From assembly GCF_025061645.1 (NCBI RefSeq), contig NZ_JANYMP010000008.1, forward strand, positions 138,680-202,679: DNA of 64,000 bases, in the 5' to 3' direction. This DNA comes from Umezawaea endophytica. Its GTDB lineage: Bacteria > Actinomycetota > Actinomycetes > Mycobacteriales > Pseudonocardiaceae. Under the pieces are notes generated by a model that saw only the letters and a program-made list of their open reading frames with translations, searched no databases and had not been told where the DNA came from. Positions 28,992 through 38,048 of the stretch are shown here, piece after piece. Both the position numbers and the translations under genes were made by a program. Positions within the stretch are counted from its first letter, which is position 1. Each line of letters opens with the position of its first letter.

Positions 28992-29126
28992 TCAGGCCAC
29001 CGTTACCGGTCTGTTTCCATTCCGAGATCAATCGAGATGGATCACCCTAAGTGAGTCATGCCTCACGCCGTTGCTCCACTCGGGGACGACCTGCGGAGGC
29101 CTCCGCGCCGTGCTTACGATCAAGCC

Positions 29127-31868
29127 GTGCGCGTCGAGGTCAAGATCGTCGGCAAGCCCGAGATCGTCGTCGACGGCCGTCGGGTCGAGGTCGTGGGCGA
29201 CCGGCTCGCGGCCTTCGTCACGGCACTCGCCATGGACGCCGACCAACCCGTCCCGATGGCGACCCTGATCGAGCGGATGTGGCCGGCCGGACCGCCCGCG
29301 AGCCCGGAGCGCGCGGTGCGCGCCGTCGTGCTGCGGCTCCGCCACCTCCTCGGCGTCCCGGACCTCGTCACCACCGAACCGAGCGGCTACCGGCTCCGGG
29401 TGCCGCGCGAGGACGTCGACGCGCTCGTCGACCGGGACCCGGCCCCCGCCGACCCCGGACCGCCCGTCCCGGCGCAGCTCCCGGCCGACCTGCCGGACTT
29501 CGTCGGCAGGCGGGAGCAGGTGGCCGAACTGGCCGGGGCCACCGCGCCGGTGCTGGTGATCTCCGGCCCGCCCGGCATCGGCAAGACGGCGCTCGCCGTG
29601 CGGGCCGCGCACCGGCTGCGGTCCCGCTTCCCCGACGGCAGCCTCTACGGCGACCTGCGCGCGTACGCGCCGGGCGAACCCGTGGCGCCCGAACGGGTGC
29701 TGTCGCGGTTCCTGCGCGCGCTGGGCACCCCGCCGGATGCCATCCCGGTGCGGCTGGACGACCAGGTGCGCGCCTACCGGGCCGCGCTGGAGGGCAGGCG
29801 CGTCCTCGTGCTGCTGGACAACGCCACCGAGGCCGTCCTGGGCCCGCTGCGCCCCGAGGCGCCCGGCTGCGTGGCGCTGGTGACCAGCAGGCACGACCTG
29901 TCGGCCGCGCCCGGCGTCCACCAGGTCGAGCTGGGCGGGCTCGCCGACGCGGAAGCCCGCGACCTGCTCGGCGGCATGATCGGCGAGGAACTGGCCGCCG
30001 AGGCGCCCGCCGCGGTCGACGAGCTGGTCCGGTTGTGCGCGCGGCTGCCGCTCGCGCTGCGCATCGCGGGGGCGAACCTCGTGGGCCGCTACGCGGACGA
30101 CGTGGCGGACTACGCCGCCGAGCTGCGCGACACCGACCGGCTCGCGGCGCTGTCGGTCGACGGGGACGTCGCCGTGCGGCGCGCGTTCGACCTCTCCTAC
30201 CGGGTGCTGCCGGTGGACGCCCAGCGGCTGTTCCGCAGGCTCGGCCACGTGCCCGGCCCGGACTTCGGCGTGGCGACCGCGTCCGCCGTGCTGGGCGCGG
30301 ACGCGCGGGGCCTGCTCGACGTGCTGGTCGGCGCGAGCCTCGTGCGGCACTCGACGCCCGGCCGCTACCTCCTGCACGACCTGCTGCGCCTCTACGCCGC
30401 GGGCATGGCCGAACCCGACCCGCTGGGCGGGCTCCTCGACCACCTGCTCGGCGCGACCCTGGCCGCCGGGCGCGCGCTCAACCCGGAGTTCCACCGCGTC
30501 GCCCTCCCTGCGGGCGTCCCGGTCGTCGAGGAGCCGGAGGACGCGCTGGCCTGGTTCGACGCCGAACGCGCCACGCTGGTCGCCACGGCCGTCCGGGCGG
30601 CCGGGTTCGGCCGCCCGGAGGTCGCCTGGCTGCTCACCGACCTCGCCCGCGGCTACTTCTACTTCCACGGCCACCTCTCCGACTGGCTCACCGCGTCGGA
30701 GGCCGCGCTGGAGGCCGCCGCCTCGGACCGCTACGGCGAGTTCGTCGCCCGCCGCGGCCTCGCGCTGGCCCACTGGCGCGGCGGAGGGCTCGCACTGGCC
30801 GTCGACGAGTTCACCAAGGCCCTCCACCTGGCCCGCGAGGTCGGCACGCCCCTCGACGTGGGCGCCGTCCTGTCCAACTACGCGATCGTCAACTGGGACC
30901 TGGGCAGCCTCGACGCGGCCGCCGCCGCCCTCCGCGAGTCGCTGGAGTTGAAGCGCGCGGAGGACCCCGTCCAGCAGGCGCCCACCCTGTTCAACCTCGC
31001 GGGCGTCCACATCGACCTCGGTCCGCTCGACCGCAGCATGGAGCACGTCCTGGAGGTCCTGCGGATCTCCTCGGAGAACGACCTCGCGTACGGCGTGGCC
31101 TTCTCGACCGCCCACGTCGGCGACACCCACTACCTGGTGGGCAACCTCCCGCTGGCCGAGCAGCACCTGGCCGCGGCGCTGGCGTCGCACGAGACCGTCG
31201 ACGTGGGCCTCGTCTTCCGCGCGGGCGGCGTCGACAGCATGGCCAACGTCGAACTGGACCTCGGTCGCCCCGCGGCGGCGCTGCGCCGAGCCCTGCACGG
31301 CCTCGACCTGGCGACCAGGGCGGCCGACAGCAAGGGCGAGGTCGACTCCCGCAACACCCTGGGCCGGGTGCACCGCGTCCTCGGCGACCTGCCTGCCGCG
31401 ATCGGCCACCACCGCGCCGCGCTGGGGACCAGCGCCCGCACGGGCTACCGGCGCGGCCAGGTCGACGCCCACCTCGGCCTCGCCACCGGCCACCGGCTGC
31501 TCGGCGACCTGGACACCGCGCTGCGGCACGTGGAGGACTCCGACGAGGCCGCCAGGAGCGGCCAGTTGCACGTGCGCCGCACGCGGGTCCTGGTGGAGTT
31601 CGCCGCGATCCGCCTGGCCCGCGGCGAGGTCGCCGAAGCGCTGGAGCAGGGCGGGGCGGCGCTCGACCTCAGCCGCCGGACCGGCAGGCGGATCGGCGAA
31701 GCGCACGCGCTGACCTGGCTGGGACGGACGCGGCTGGCGATGGGCGAGGACCGCATGGCGGCCGGGTGCTGGCGCGCGGCGCTGGAGGTGTTAGAGGAAC
31801 TCGGCGCGCCGGACGCCGCCGAGGTGCGCGCCCTGCTCGGGGCGGACGAACCTTCAGCGACCCCGTGA
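29127..31868 (+). CDS. STAND regulator: winged helix, NB-ARC and TPR, lacking a BTAD domain
   Basis: This 913-residue protein begins with an OmpR-like winged helix (VEVKIVGKPEIVVDGRRVEV, MATLIERMWPAGPP, VVLRLRHLLGVPDLV, SGYRLRVPREDVDALV). After a short Pro linker it goes straight into NB-ARC (DFVGRREQVAELAG, SGPPGIGKTALAVRAAH ~143-160, VLVLLDNATEAVLGPL, LVTSRHDL). TPRs fill the C-terminal ~400 residues. Unlike the AfsR-type protein at 25243-27963 it has no recognisable activation domain. The GTG at 29127 starts the first strand. It is divergent from rpfA and shares its upstream region. Confidence 0.82.
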   Translation: MRVEVKIVGKPEIVVDGRRVEVVGDRLAAFVTALAMDADQPVPMATLIERMWPAGPPASPERAVRAVVLRLRHLLGVPDLVTTEPSGYRLRVPREDVDALVDRDPAPADPGPPVPAQLPADLPDFVGRREQVAELAGATAPVLVISGPPGIGKTALAVRAAHRLRSRFPDGSLYGDLRAYAPGEPVAPERVLSRFLRALGTPPDAIPVRLDDQVRAYRAALEGRRVLVLLDNATEAVLGPLRPEAPGCVALVTSRHDLSAAPGVHQVELGGLADAEARDLLGGMIGEELAAEAPAAVDELVRLCARLPLALRIAGANLVGRYADDVADYAAELRDTDRLAALSVDGDVAVRRAFDLSYRVLPVDAQRLFRRLGHVPGPDFGVATASAVLGADARGLLDVLVGASLVRHSTPGRYLLHDLLRLYAAGMAEPDPLGGLLDHLLGATLAAGRALNPEFHRVALPAGVPVVEEPEDALAWFDAERATLVATAVRAAGFGRPEVAWLLTDLARGYFYFHGHLSDWLTASEAALEAAASDRYGEFVARRGLALAHWRGGGLALAVDEFTKALHLAREVGTPLDVGAVLSNYAIVNWDLGSLDAAAAALRESLELKRAEDPVQQAPTLFNLAGVHIDLGPLDRSMEHVLEVLRISSENDLAYGVAFSTAHVGDTHYLVGNLPLAEQHLAAALASHETVDVGLVFRAGGVDSMANVELDLGRPAAALRRALHGLDLATRAADSKGEVDSRNTLGRVHRVLGDLPAAIGHHRAALGTSARTGYRRGQVDAHLGLATGHRLLGDLDTALRHVEDSDEAARSGQLHVRRTRVLVEFAAIRLARGEVAEALEQGGAALDLSRRTGRRIGEAHALTWLGRTRLAMGEDRMAAGCWRAALEVLEELGAPDAAEVRALLGADEPSATP

Positions 31869-31878
31869 CGGGGCGAAC

Positions 31879-32133
31879 TCAGCCGCCGGCGAACGGGGGC
31901 AGCACGTCCAGCAGCGCTCCGGACCGGACCGGGATGGCGCGGTCGCGGACGGCCACGCCGTCGAGCAGGAAGCTGGCCGCGGCCAGCACCCGCGCGAGCG
32001 GCTCGCCGTGCCGGTCGCGCACGGCGGTGAGCACGTCGGCGACCGTGGGGGAGCCGTGCAGGTCGATGTTCTCGTCCGGCACGCCCGCGGCGGCCCGCGC
32101 TCCCGCGAAGTACCGCACCGTCAGTTCGGGCAC
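31879..32133 (-). CDS. moaD: Molybdopterin synthase sulfur carrier subunit
   Basis: This 84-residue ubiquitin-like protein ends in the required Gly-Gly (LDVLPPFAGG), which is thiocarboxylated to give sulfur to MPT synthase. The N-terminus VPELTVRYFAGARAAAG matches the family. It starts one base after the moaA stop, so the two are co-transcribed. Its partner MoaE is the C-terminal half of the fused gene at 24318-25256. Confidence 0.93.
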   Translation of the reverse strand: MPELTVRYFAGARAAAGVPDENIDLHGSPTVADVLTAVRDRHGEPLARVLAAASFLLDGVAVRDRAIPVRSGALLDVLPPFAGG

Positions 32134-32134
32134 G

Positions 32135-33193
32135 TCATCCTCCGATCGCGCTCATGGGACGGTCGGGCTGGCTGAACCCGACGTCGTTGATGCCGTGCCC
32201 GGCGGCCTTCGCCCACATCGTCGCGCGCCACAGGTCGGCGATCTCCTGGTCGGTCGCGCCCGCCCGCAGCGGGGCGCGCAGGTCGGTCTCGGACTGGCTG
32301 AACAGGCAGTTGCGCAGTTGCCCGTCGGCGGTCAGGCGGGTCCGGTCGCAGGCGGCGCAGAACGGCCTGGTGACGGAGGCGATGACGCCGACGACGGCGG
32401 GGCCGCCGTCGACGAGCCAGCGTTCGGCGGGGGCGCCACCGCGGGCGGCCGGTTCGGGGGTGAGCTCGAACTCGGTCTTCAGCGAGGCGAGGATCTCGGC
32501 GGCGGTGACCATGTTCGCGCGGTCCCAGCCGTGCTGCGGGTCGAGCGGCATCTGCTCGATGAACCGCAACTGGTAGCCGTGCTCGACGGCGTAGCGCAGG
32601 AGGGGGACGGCCTCGTCCTCGTTCACGCCGCGCAGCAGCACGGAGTTGATCTTGACCGGGTCGAGGCCAGCCGCGCGGGCGGCGGCCATGCCCTCGAACA
32701 CGTCGTGCAGCCGGTCGCGCCGGGTCAGCTCGTGGAAGCGGGTCCGGTCGAGCGTGTCCAGCGAGACGTTCACCCGGTTCAGGCCCGCCTCGACCAGGGT
32801 CGTGGCGCGCTTGGCGAGCGACAGGCCGTTGGTGGTCATGGAGATCTTCGGCCGCGGGGAGAGCGCCGCCGTGGCCGAGATCACGTCCTCCAGCCCCCGG
32901 CGCAGCAGCGGCTCGCCGCCGGTGAAGCGGACGTCCGTCACCCCCAGCTCGGTCACGGCGACCCGGAGCAGCCGGACGAGCTCGTCGTCGCTGAGCACCT
33001 CGGACGTCGGCAACCAGTCCAGGCCCTCGGCGGGCATGCAGTAGGTGCACCGCAGGTTGCAGCGGTCGGTCAGCGAGACCCGGAGGTCCGTCGCCACCCG
33101 GCCGAAGCGGTCGATCAGTTCCGGCCTGTCCGGACGCGTGGAGGCGTCCGGCGTGCCGCGGAGGACTGGCAACCCGAGTTCGACTGCTGTCAC
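32135..33193 (-). CDS. moaA: GTP 3',8-cyclase (radical SAM)
   Basis: This 352-residue radical SAM enzyme catalyses the first step of Moco synthesis on GTP. The N-terminal cluster motif is CNLRCTYC, with FTGGEPLLRRGLEDV and ISMTTNGLSLAKRA following. The second 4Fe-4S cluster is bound by FCAACDRTRLTADGQLRNC, and the chain ends in Gly-Gly as MoaA proteins need. I chose the GTG at 33193 (VTAVELGLP). GGAGG directly abuts it and a TACCCT hexamer lies just upstream, so translation may be leaderless. Confidence 0.95.
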   Translation of the reverse strand: MTAVELGLPVLRGTPDASTRPDRPELIDRFGRVATDLRVSLTDRCNLRCTYCMPAEGLDWLPTSEVLSDDELVRLLRVAVTELGVTDVRFTGGEPLLRRGLEDVISATAALSPRPKISMTTNGLSLAKRATTLVEAGLNRVNVSLDTLDRTRFHELTRRDRLHDVFEGMAAARAAGLDPVKINSVLLRGVNEDEAVPLLRYAVEHGYQLRFIEQMPLDPQHGWDRANMVTAAEILASLKTEFELTPEPAARGGAPAERWLVDGGPAVVGVIASVTRPFCAACDRTRLTADGQLRNCLFSQSETDLRAPLRAGATDQEIADLWRATMWAKAAGHGINDVGFSQPDRPMSAIGG

Positions 33194-33297
33194 CTCCGCC
33201 AGGGTAGTGCGGAAACACGAGTGGGCGGTGGAGCGGAGCGCGCTGTGACGGAAGCGACGGTCGTCGTCACCCACAAGGCCGACGTGGTTGCTCCTTT

Positions 33298-33310
33298 CTT
33301 AGTCGCTAAG
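33298..33310. promoter_or_regulatory. CTTAG-TCG-CTAAG operator-like palindrome before a MarR gene
   Basis: A perfect 5-bp inverted repeat with a 3-base spacer lies 29 bases before the MarR-family start codon. MarR proteins often repress themselves through short palindromes in this position. It also lies in the gap facing the divergent moaA gene, about 100 bases away. Confidence 0.45.
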
Positions 33311-33339
33311 ATGTTGAACAAGCCAAGAGGAGTGTGGTC

Positions 33340-33795
33340 ATGGCCGAGGTGCCGTCCGACGTGCTGGAGCGGTTCGCCTGGTACGCCCGCGAGATGAGCG
33401 CGCTGACGGTGATGTTCCACAGCCGCGTCGCCGAGCACATGGGGCTGTCGGCCACCGACGAGAAGTGCCTCGACCTCGCCATGCGCGCCGACGGGGCGCT
33501 GACGGCGGGCCGCATCGCGGAGCTGTCCGGGCTGTCCACGGGCGCCGTCACCGGCGTGATCGACCGGCTCGAGCGCGCCGGGTACGTCCGCCGCGTGCGC
33601 GACCCGCACGACCGCCGCAAGGTGCTGGTCGAGGTCACCCGGCAGAACGCCGAGAAGTTCGCGCACCTCTTCGAGGACGCGCTGGCGTCCGTCGAGGAGG
33701 TGCTCTCGGGCTTCACCCCGGCCGAGATCGAGGTGCTGGAGCGCTACAACAAGGCGTCCATCGACGTGTTCCGGGCTCGCGTCGTCAAGGGCTGA
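33340..33795 (+). CDS. MarR family transcriptional regulator
   Basis: This 151-residue protein has the MarR winged helix: LSATDEKCLDLAMRADGALTAG, IAELSGLSTGAVTGVIDRLERA (recognition helix) and the wing RRVRDPHDRRKVLVEVT. Long dimerisation helices flank it. The ATG at 33340 has AGAGGAG 7-8 bases upstream. Target genes and ligand are unknown. It precedes a HAD phosphatase by 28 bases. Confidence 0.9.
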   Translation: MAEVPSDVLERFAWYAREMSALTVMFHSRVAEHMGLSATDEKCLDLAMRADGALTAGRIAELSGLSTGAVTGVIDRLERAGYVRRVRDPHDRRKVLVEVTRQNAEKFAHLFEDALASVEEVLSGFTPAEIEVLERYNKASIDVFRARVVKG

Positions 33796-33823
33796 GTAGC
33801 CCGGTGCCACGCTCGGGTGAATC

Positions 33824-34615
33824 ATGTGCCGCATGCCGGAGAGCTGGAACTACCTCATGGACATGGACGGCGTCTTGGTGCACGAGGAGCACCCGATCCC
33901 CGGCGCGAGCGAGTTCGTCGCCGAGCTGACCGGGAACGACATCAAGTTCCTGGTGCTGACCAACAACTCGATCTACACCCCCCGAGACCTGCGGGCGCGG
34001 TTGGCGCGCACCGGGCTGGACATGCCCGAGACCGCGATCTGGACCTCGGCGCTGGCCACCGCCAAGTTCCTCGACTCGCAGCGCCCGAACGGCTCGGCGT
34101 TCGTCATCGGCGAAGCGGGCCTGACCACCGCCCTGCACGAGATCGGCTACGTCCTCACCGACCGCGACCCCGACTACGTCGTGCTCGGCGAGACCCGCAC
34201 CTACAGCTTCACCGCCATCACCAAGGCGATCCGCCTGGTCGAGGAGGGCGCGAAGTTCATCGCCACCAACCCGGACGCCACCGGCCCGAGCCGTGAGGGC
34301 TCGCTGCCGGCGACCGGCGCCGTGGCCGCCCTCATCGCGCGGGCCACCGGCCGCGAGCCTTACTTCGTCGGCAAGCCGAACCCGTTGATGATGCGGTCGG
34401 CGCTGCGGGCGCTGGGCACGCACTCCGCCAACACCCTGATGATCGGCGACCGCATGGACACCGACATCCGCGCGGGCCTGGAGGCCGGCCTGCAGACCAT
34501 CCTCGTCCTCTCCGGCATCTCCGCCGACTCCACGGCCGAGATGTACCCCTTCCGCCCCACCAGGGTCATCAACTCCATCGCCGACCTGGTGGGCAACTCC
34601 GCGGCCCCCTTCTAG
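33824..34615 (+). CDS. HAD-IIA family phosphatase (NagD-like)
   Basis: This 263-residue hydrolase carries all HAD motifs: LMDMDGVLVHEEHPIPG (motif I, nucleophile Asp), VLTNNSIYTP (motif II), VGKPNPLMMRSAL (motif III Lys) and LMIGDRMDTDIRAGLEAGLQ (motif IV). The layout with a C2 cap matches NagD/phosphoglycolate phosphatase types acting on small phosphoesters. An alternative start at 33833 (MPESWNYLM) would drop three residues. Confidence 0.9.
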   Translation: MCRMPESWNYLMDMDGVLVHEEHPIPGASEFVAELTGNDIKFLVLTNNSIYTPRDLRARLARTGLDMPETAIWTSALATAKFLDSQRPNGSAFVIGEAGLTTALHEIGYVLTDRDPDYVVLGETRTYSFTAITKAIRLVEEGAKFIATNPDATGPSREGSLPATGAVAALIARATGREPYFVGKPNPLMMRSALRALGTHSANTLMIGDRMDTDIRAGLEAGLQTILVLSGISADSTAEMYPFRPTRVINSIADLVGNSAAPF

Positions 34616-34705
34616 CCCCCGGAGCCCACCCGCGCGGGGCCGACTTCGGGCGGTCGGGCCGGAGTCCGCGAAACAGCGGTCCTCCAACGCAGTAACGTCG
34701 CGTTC

Positions 34706-35506
34706 GTGGACACCGACCAGCGCAAGCTCTTCGTGGTCGGCGACGTGCACGGGCACCTCGCGGAACTCGCTCGTTCCCTGCACCTCGCCGACCTCCTCGA
34801 TTCCGACGGCGACTGGTGCGGTGGGGAGTCGGAACTCTGGTTCCTCGGCGACTTCGTCGACCGGGGGCCGGACGGGATCGGCGTGATCGAGCTGGTCATG
34901 CGGCTCTCTGCGGAGGCAGCCGAGGCGGGTGGCAGCGTGAACGCCCTGCTGGGCAACCACGAGGTGCTGCTGCTCGGCATGCACCGCTTCGGGAACACGA
35001 ACGTGCCCGGCGCGCCCAGCGCCCGCAGCTTCGAGCGGAGCTGGTTGATGAACGGCGGCCTGCGCAGCGACCAGGACCGCCTCACCGACAAGCACATCGA
35101 GTGGCTGACCAGCAGGCCGGTCATGACGCTGGTCGACGACCACCTGCTGATGCACTCCGACACGATGGCGTACCTGGAGTACGGCGACACGATCGACGAG
35201 GTCAACGACGCCGTCCGCGAGGTGGTCGCCGACGACGACCTGTCCGAGTGGTGGGAGTGCTGGCGGCGGATGACGACGCGGTACGCGTTCCGCGGCACGC
35301 ACGGCGTCGAGGTCGCCGACCAGATGCTGGACCAGCTCGGCGGCAAGGTCGTCGTGCACGGCCACAGCGTCATCGCCGACCAGTTGGGGGTGCCGCCGGA
35401 GCAGATCGACGGTCCCCTCCAGTACGCCGACGGCCGGGTGCTGGCGATCGACGCCGGGCTGTACAGCGGCGGCCCGTGCCTGGTGGTCGAGCTGCCCTAC
35501 GGCTGA
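34706..35506 (+). CDS. Calcineurin-like metallophosphoesterase
   Basis: This 266-residue protein shows the five metallophosphoesterase blocks: VVGDVHGHLAEL, FLGDFVDRGPDG, LLGNHEVLLLG, LLMHSDTM and VVHGHSVIAD. It resembles serine/threonine-type or ApaH-like phosphatases, and the substrate is unknown. The GTG at 34706 lies seven bases after a TAACGT -10-like hexamer, suggesting a leaderless mRNA. Confidence 0.9.
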   Translation: MDTDQRKLFVVGDVHGHLAELARSLHLADLLDSDGDWCGGESELWFLGDFVDRGPDGIGVIELVMRLSAEAAEAGGSVNALLGNHEVLLLGMHRFGNTNVPGAPSARSFERSWLMNGGLRSDQDRLTDKHIEWLTSRPVMTLVDDHLLMHSDTMAYLEYGDTIDEVNDAVREVVADDDLSEWWECWRRMTTRYAFRGTHGVEVADQMLDQLGGKVVVHGHSVIADQLGVPPEQIDGPLQYADGRVLAIDAGLYSGGPCLVVELPYG

Positions 35507-35587
35507 GCGTCCCGCCAGGACCCATGCTTTCACCGGGCGGCCGTGCGAAGGTTGGGGGAGCGCTCAACGTCGTCGCGGGAGGTCGTC

Positions 35588-37189
35588 GTGTCCACGGTCA
35601 GCTATTCCTCCGGTACCTCGACCGTCCCGCTGCTCGGGGACACCATCGGCGCGAACTTCGACCGCGCCGTCGAGCGCTTCGGCGACCGGGAGGCGCTGGT
35701 CGAGTGCGAGACCGGCCGCCGCTGGACCTACCGCGAACTCGCCGCCGAGGTCGACGCGCTCGCCGCCGGGCTGCTCGCGTCCGGCGTGCGCGTGGGCGAC
35801 CGGGTCGGGATCTGGGCGCCGAACCGCGCCGAGTGGGTGTTCGTCCAGTACGCCACGGCCAAGATCGGCGCGATCATGGTCAACGTGAACCCGGCCTACC
35901 GGGTGCACGAACTGGAGTACGTGCTCAACCAGTCCGGGGTGCGCACGCTGGTCGCCGCGCGCGACTTCAAGACGTCCGACTACGCGGGGATGATCGAGCA
36001 GGTCCGGTCGAAGTGCGCCGGGCTCCGGCAGGTCGTGCTGCTCGGGAGTCCGGAGTGGACGGAGCTGCTGGCGGCGCGGGAGCGGCCGGAGTTCCCCGAG
36101 CTGTCGGCCGACGACCCGATCAACGTCCAGTACACGTCCGGCACCACGGGGTTCCCGAAGGGCGCGACCCTGTCGCACCACAACATCCTCAACAACGGGT
36201 ACTTCGTCGGCGAGCTCGTCAACTACTCCGAGGCCGACCGGATCTGCGTCCCCGTGCCGTTCTACCACTGCTTCGGCATGGTCATGGGCAACCTCGCGGC
36301 CACCTCGCACGGCGCCTGCGTGGTCATCCCCGCGCAGGGCTTCTCGCCCGCCGCGACGCTGCGCGCGGTCGCCGAGGAGCGCTGCACGTCCCTGTACGGC
36401 GTGCCGACGATGTTCATCGCCGAGCTCGCCGAACCGGACTTCGACGGTTACGACCTGTCGTCGCTGCGCACCGGGATCATGGCGGGCTCGCCGTGCCCGG
36501 TGGAGGTGATGAAGCAGGTCATCGATCGGATGGGCATGCGCGAGGTGTCCATCTGCTACGGCATGACCGAGACGTCACCGGTGTCCACGCAGACCCGCGC
36601 GGACGATTCGCTGGACCGCCGCGTGTCCACCGTCGGCCGGGTCGGGCCGCACCTGGAGGTCAAGGTCGTCGACCCGGTCACCGGCGGGACCGTGCCGCGC
36701 GGCACGCCGGGTGAGCTGTGCACCCGCGGCTACTCGGTGATGCTCGGGTACTGGGAGCAGCCGGACAAGACGGCCGAGGCGATCGACTCGGCCCGCTGGA
36801 TGCACACCGGCGACCTCGCCGTCATGGACGCCGACGACTACGTGAACATCACCGGCCGCATCAAGGACATGGTGATCCGCGGCGGCGAGAACGTGTACCC
36901 GCGCGAGATCGAGGAGTTCCTCTACACCCACCCGGACATCCTGGACGCGCAGGTCATCGGCGTGCCGGACGCCCGCTACGGCGAGGAGCTGATGGCGTGG
37001 GTCCGACTGCGGCCCGGCGCCGCGGCCATCACCGTCGAGGCGCTGCGGGAGTTCTGCGCCGGGAAGCTCGCGCACTACAAGGTCCCCCGCTACGTGCACG
37101 TCGTCGACGAGTTCCCGATGACCGTGACCGGCAAGGTCCGCAAGGTCCAGATGCGCCAGGAGGCCGTGGCGCTGCTCGGGTTGGAGTAG
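35588..37189 (+). CDS. Long/medium-chain acyl-CoA synthetase (AMP-binding)
   Basis: This 533-residue FadD-type ligase activates a carboxylic acid as acyl-AMP and then as acyl-CoA. The P-loop is [16 protein letters not shown]. Other motifs are [14 protein letters not shown] (A5), [20 protein letters not shown] (A7) and [18 protein letters not shown] (A8), with the catalytic Lys in [11 protein letters not shown] near the end. The GTG at 35588 has GGGAGG five bases upstream. It stands alone between the phosphoesterase and VOC genes; the chain-length preference is unknown. Confidence 0.92.
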   Translation: MSTVSYSSGTSTVPLLGDTIGANFDRAVERFGDREALVECETGRRWTYRELAAEVDALAAGLLASGVRVGDRVGIWAPNRAEWVFVQYATAKIGAIMVNVNPAYRVHELEYVLNQSGVRTLVAARDFKTSDYAGMIEQVRSKCAGLRQVVLLGSPEWTELLAARERPEFPELSADDPINVQYTSGTTGFPKGATLSHHNILNNGYFVGELVNYSEADRICVPVPFYHCFGMVMGNLAATSHGACVVIPAQGFSPAATLRAVAEERCTSLYGVPTMFIAELAEPDFDGYDLSSLRTGIMAGSPCPVEVMKQVIDRMGMREVSICYGMTETSPVSTQTRADDSLDRRVSTVGRVGPHLEVKVVDPVTGGTVPRGTPGELCTRGYSVMLGYWEQPDKTAEAIDSARWMHTGDLAVMDADDYVNITGRIKDMVIRGGENVYPREIEEFLYTHPDILDAQVIGVPDARYGEELMAWVRLRPGAAAITVEALREFCAGKLAHYKVPRYVHVVDEFPMTVTGKVRKVQMRQEAVALLGLE

Positions 37190-37265
37190 GGGCCTTCCGA
37201 CCCGTGGACCAGCGTCGCGGCCGGGCGGACGATGGGGTGCCGAGGGGAGAGCGAAGGAGCCCGAG

Positions 37266-37661
37266 ATGCTGACCGCCGCGAAGACCACCACCATGCTGCC
37301 CGTGACCGACCCGGAACGGGCGGGCCGGTTCTACGCCGACCAGCTCGGGCTCAAGGCCGTCGGCGTGCAGCCGGACGGCACCAGGGTGTTCGAGCTGGGC
37401 CGAGGTGACGGGCTGGGGCTGATGCCCGCCGAGGCGGGCGCGCAGACCGCGCACACCGTGCTGACCTTCGAGGTCGACGACCTGGAGTCCGAGGTCGCCG
37501 ACCTGGAGCGGCGAGGGGTGCGGTTCGAGGACTACGACCTGCCCGACCTCAGGACGGTGAACCACATCGCGGCGATGGGCGACGAGCGCGCGGCGTGGTT
37601 CCACGACTCCGAGGGCAACGTCCTCTGCGTGCACGAGGTGGTCACGGCACGTCGACGATGA
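37266..37661 (+). CDS. VOC family (glyoxalase/bleomycin-resistance fold) protein
   Basis: This 131-residue protein has two beta-alpha-beta-beta-beta modules: TTMLPVTDPERAGRFYADQLGL, and HTVLTFEVDDLESEVADLERRG ending in AAWFHDSEGNVLCVHE with the typical C-terminal Glu ligand. The activity is unknown. The ATG has AGCGAAGGAG just upstream. Its 3' end overlaps the convergent yccF-like gene by 20 bases. Confidence 0.88.
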   Translation: MLTAAKTTTMLPVTDPERAGRFYADQLGLKAVGVQPDGTRVFELGRGDGLGLMPAEAGAQTAHTVLTFEVDDLESEVADLERRGVRFEDYDLPDLRTVNHIAAMGDERAAWFHDSEGNVLCVHEVVTARRR

Positions 37662-38016
37662 CCTTGCCCAGCGGCATCAGGGACACGGGGATGAGCTTGA
37701 AGTTCGCGATTCCCAACGGGATGCCGATGATCGTGACGCACAGCAGGACGCCGGTGACGACGTGGCCGATGGCCAGCCAGATGCCCGCGACGACGATCCA
37801 GATGATGTTGCCGATCAGCGAGGCCGCTCCCGCGTCGTGGCGGTCGACGACCGTGCGCCCGAACGGCCACAGCGCGTAGTTCGCGATGCGGAACGACGCG
37901 ATGCCCCAGGGGATGGTGATGATCAGGACGCAGCAGATGATCCCGGCTATCGCGTAGCCGACGGCCATCCAGAACCCGCACAGGATCAGCCAGATCAGAT
38001 TGAGGATGAGGCGCAT
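37642..38016 (-). CDS. YccF domain membrane protein
   Basis: This 124-residue protein has two copies of the YccF domain, each with hydrophobic segments and a repeated motif (IITIPWGIASFRIANYALWPFG and TIIGIPLGIANFKLIPVSLMPLG, shown in part). It should span the inner membrane about four times. Mycobacteria have an equivalent near moaA2 and cspB (Rv0870c, from memory). The function is unknown. The ATG at 38016 lies 32 bases from the divergent oxidoreductase gene. Confidence 0.9.
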   Translation of the reverse strand: MRLILNLIWLILCGFWMAVGYAIAGIICCVLIITIPWGIASFRIANYALWPFGRTVVDRHDAGAASLIGNIIWIVVAGIWLAIGHVVTGVLLCVTIIGIPLGIANFKLIPVSLMPLGKVIVDVP

Positions 38017-38048
38017 ACCTCGATCTTGCCTGATTAGGCTGCGGTGCT

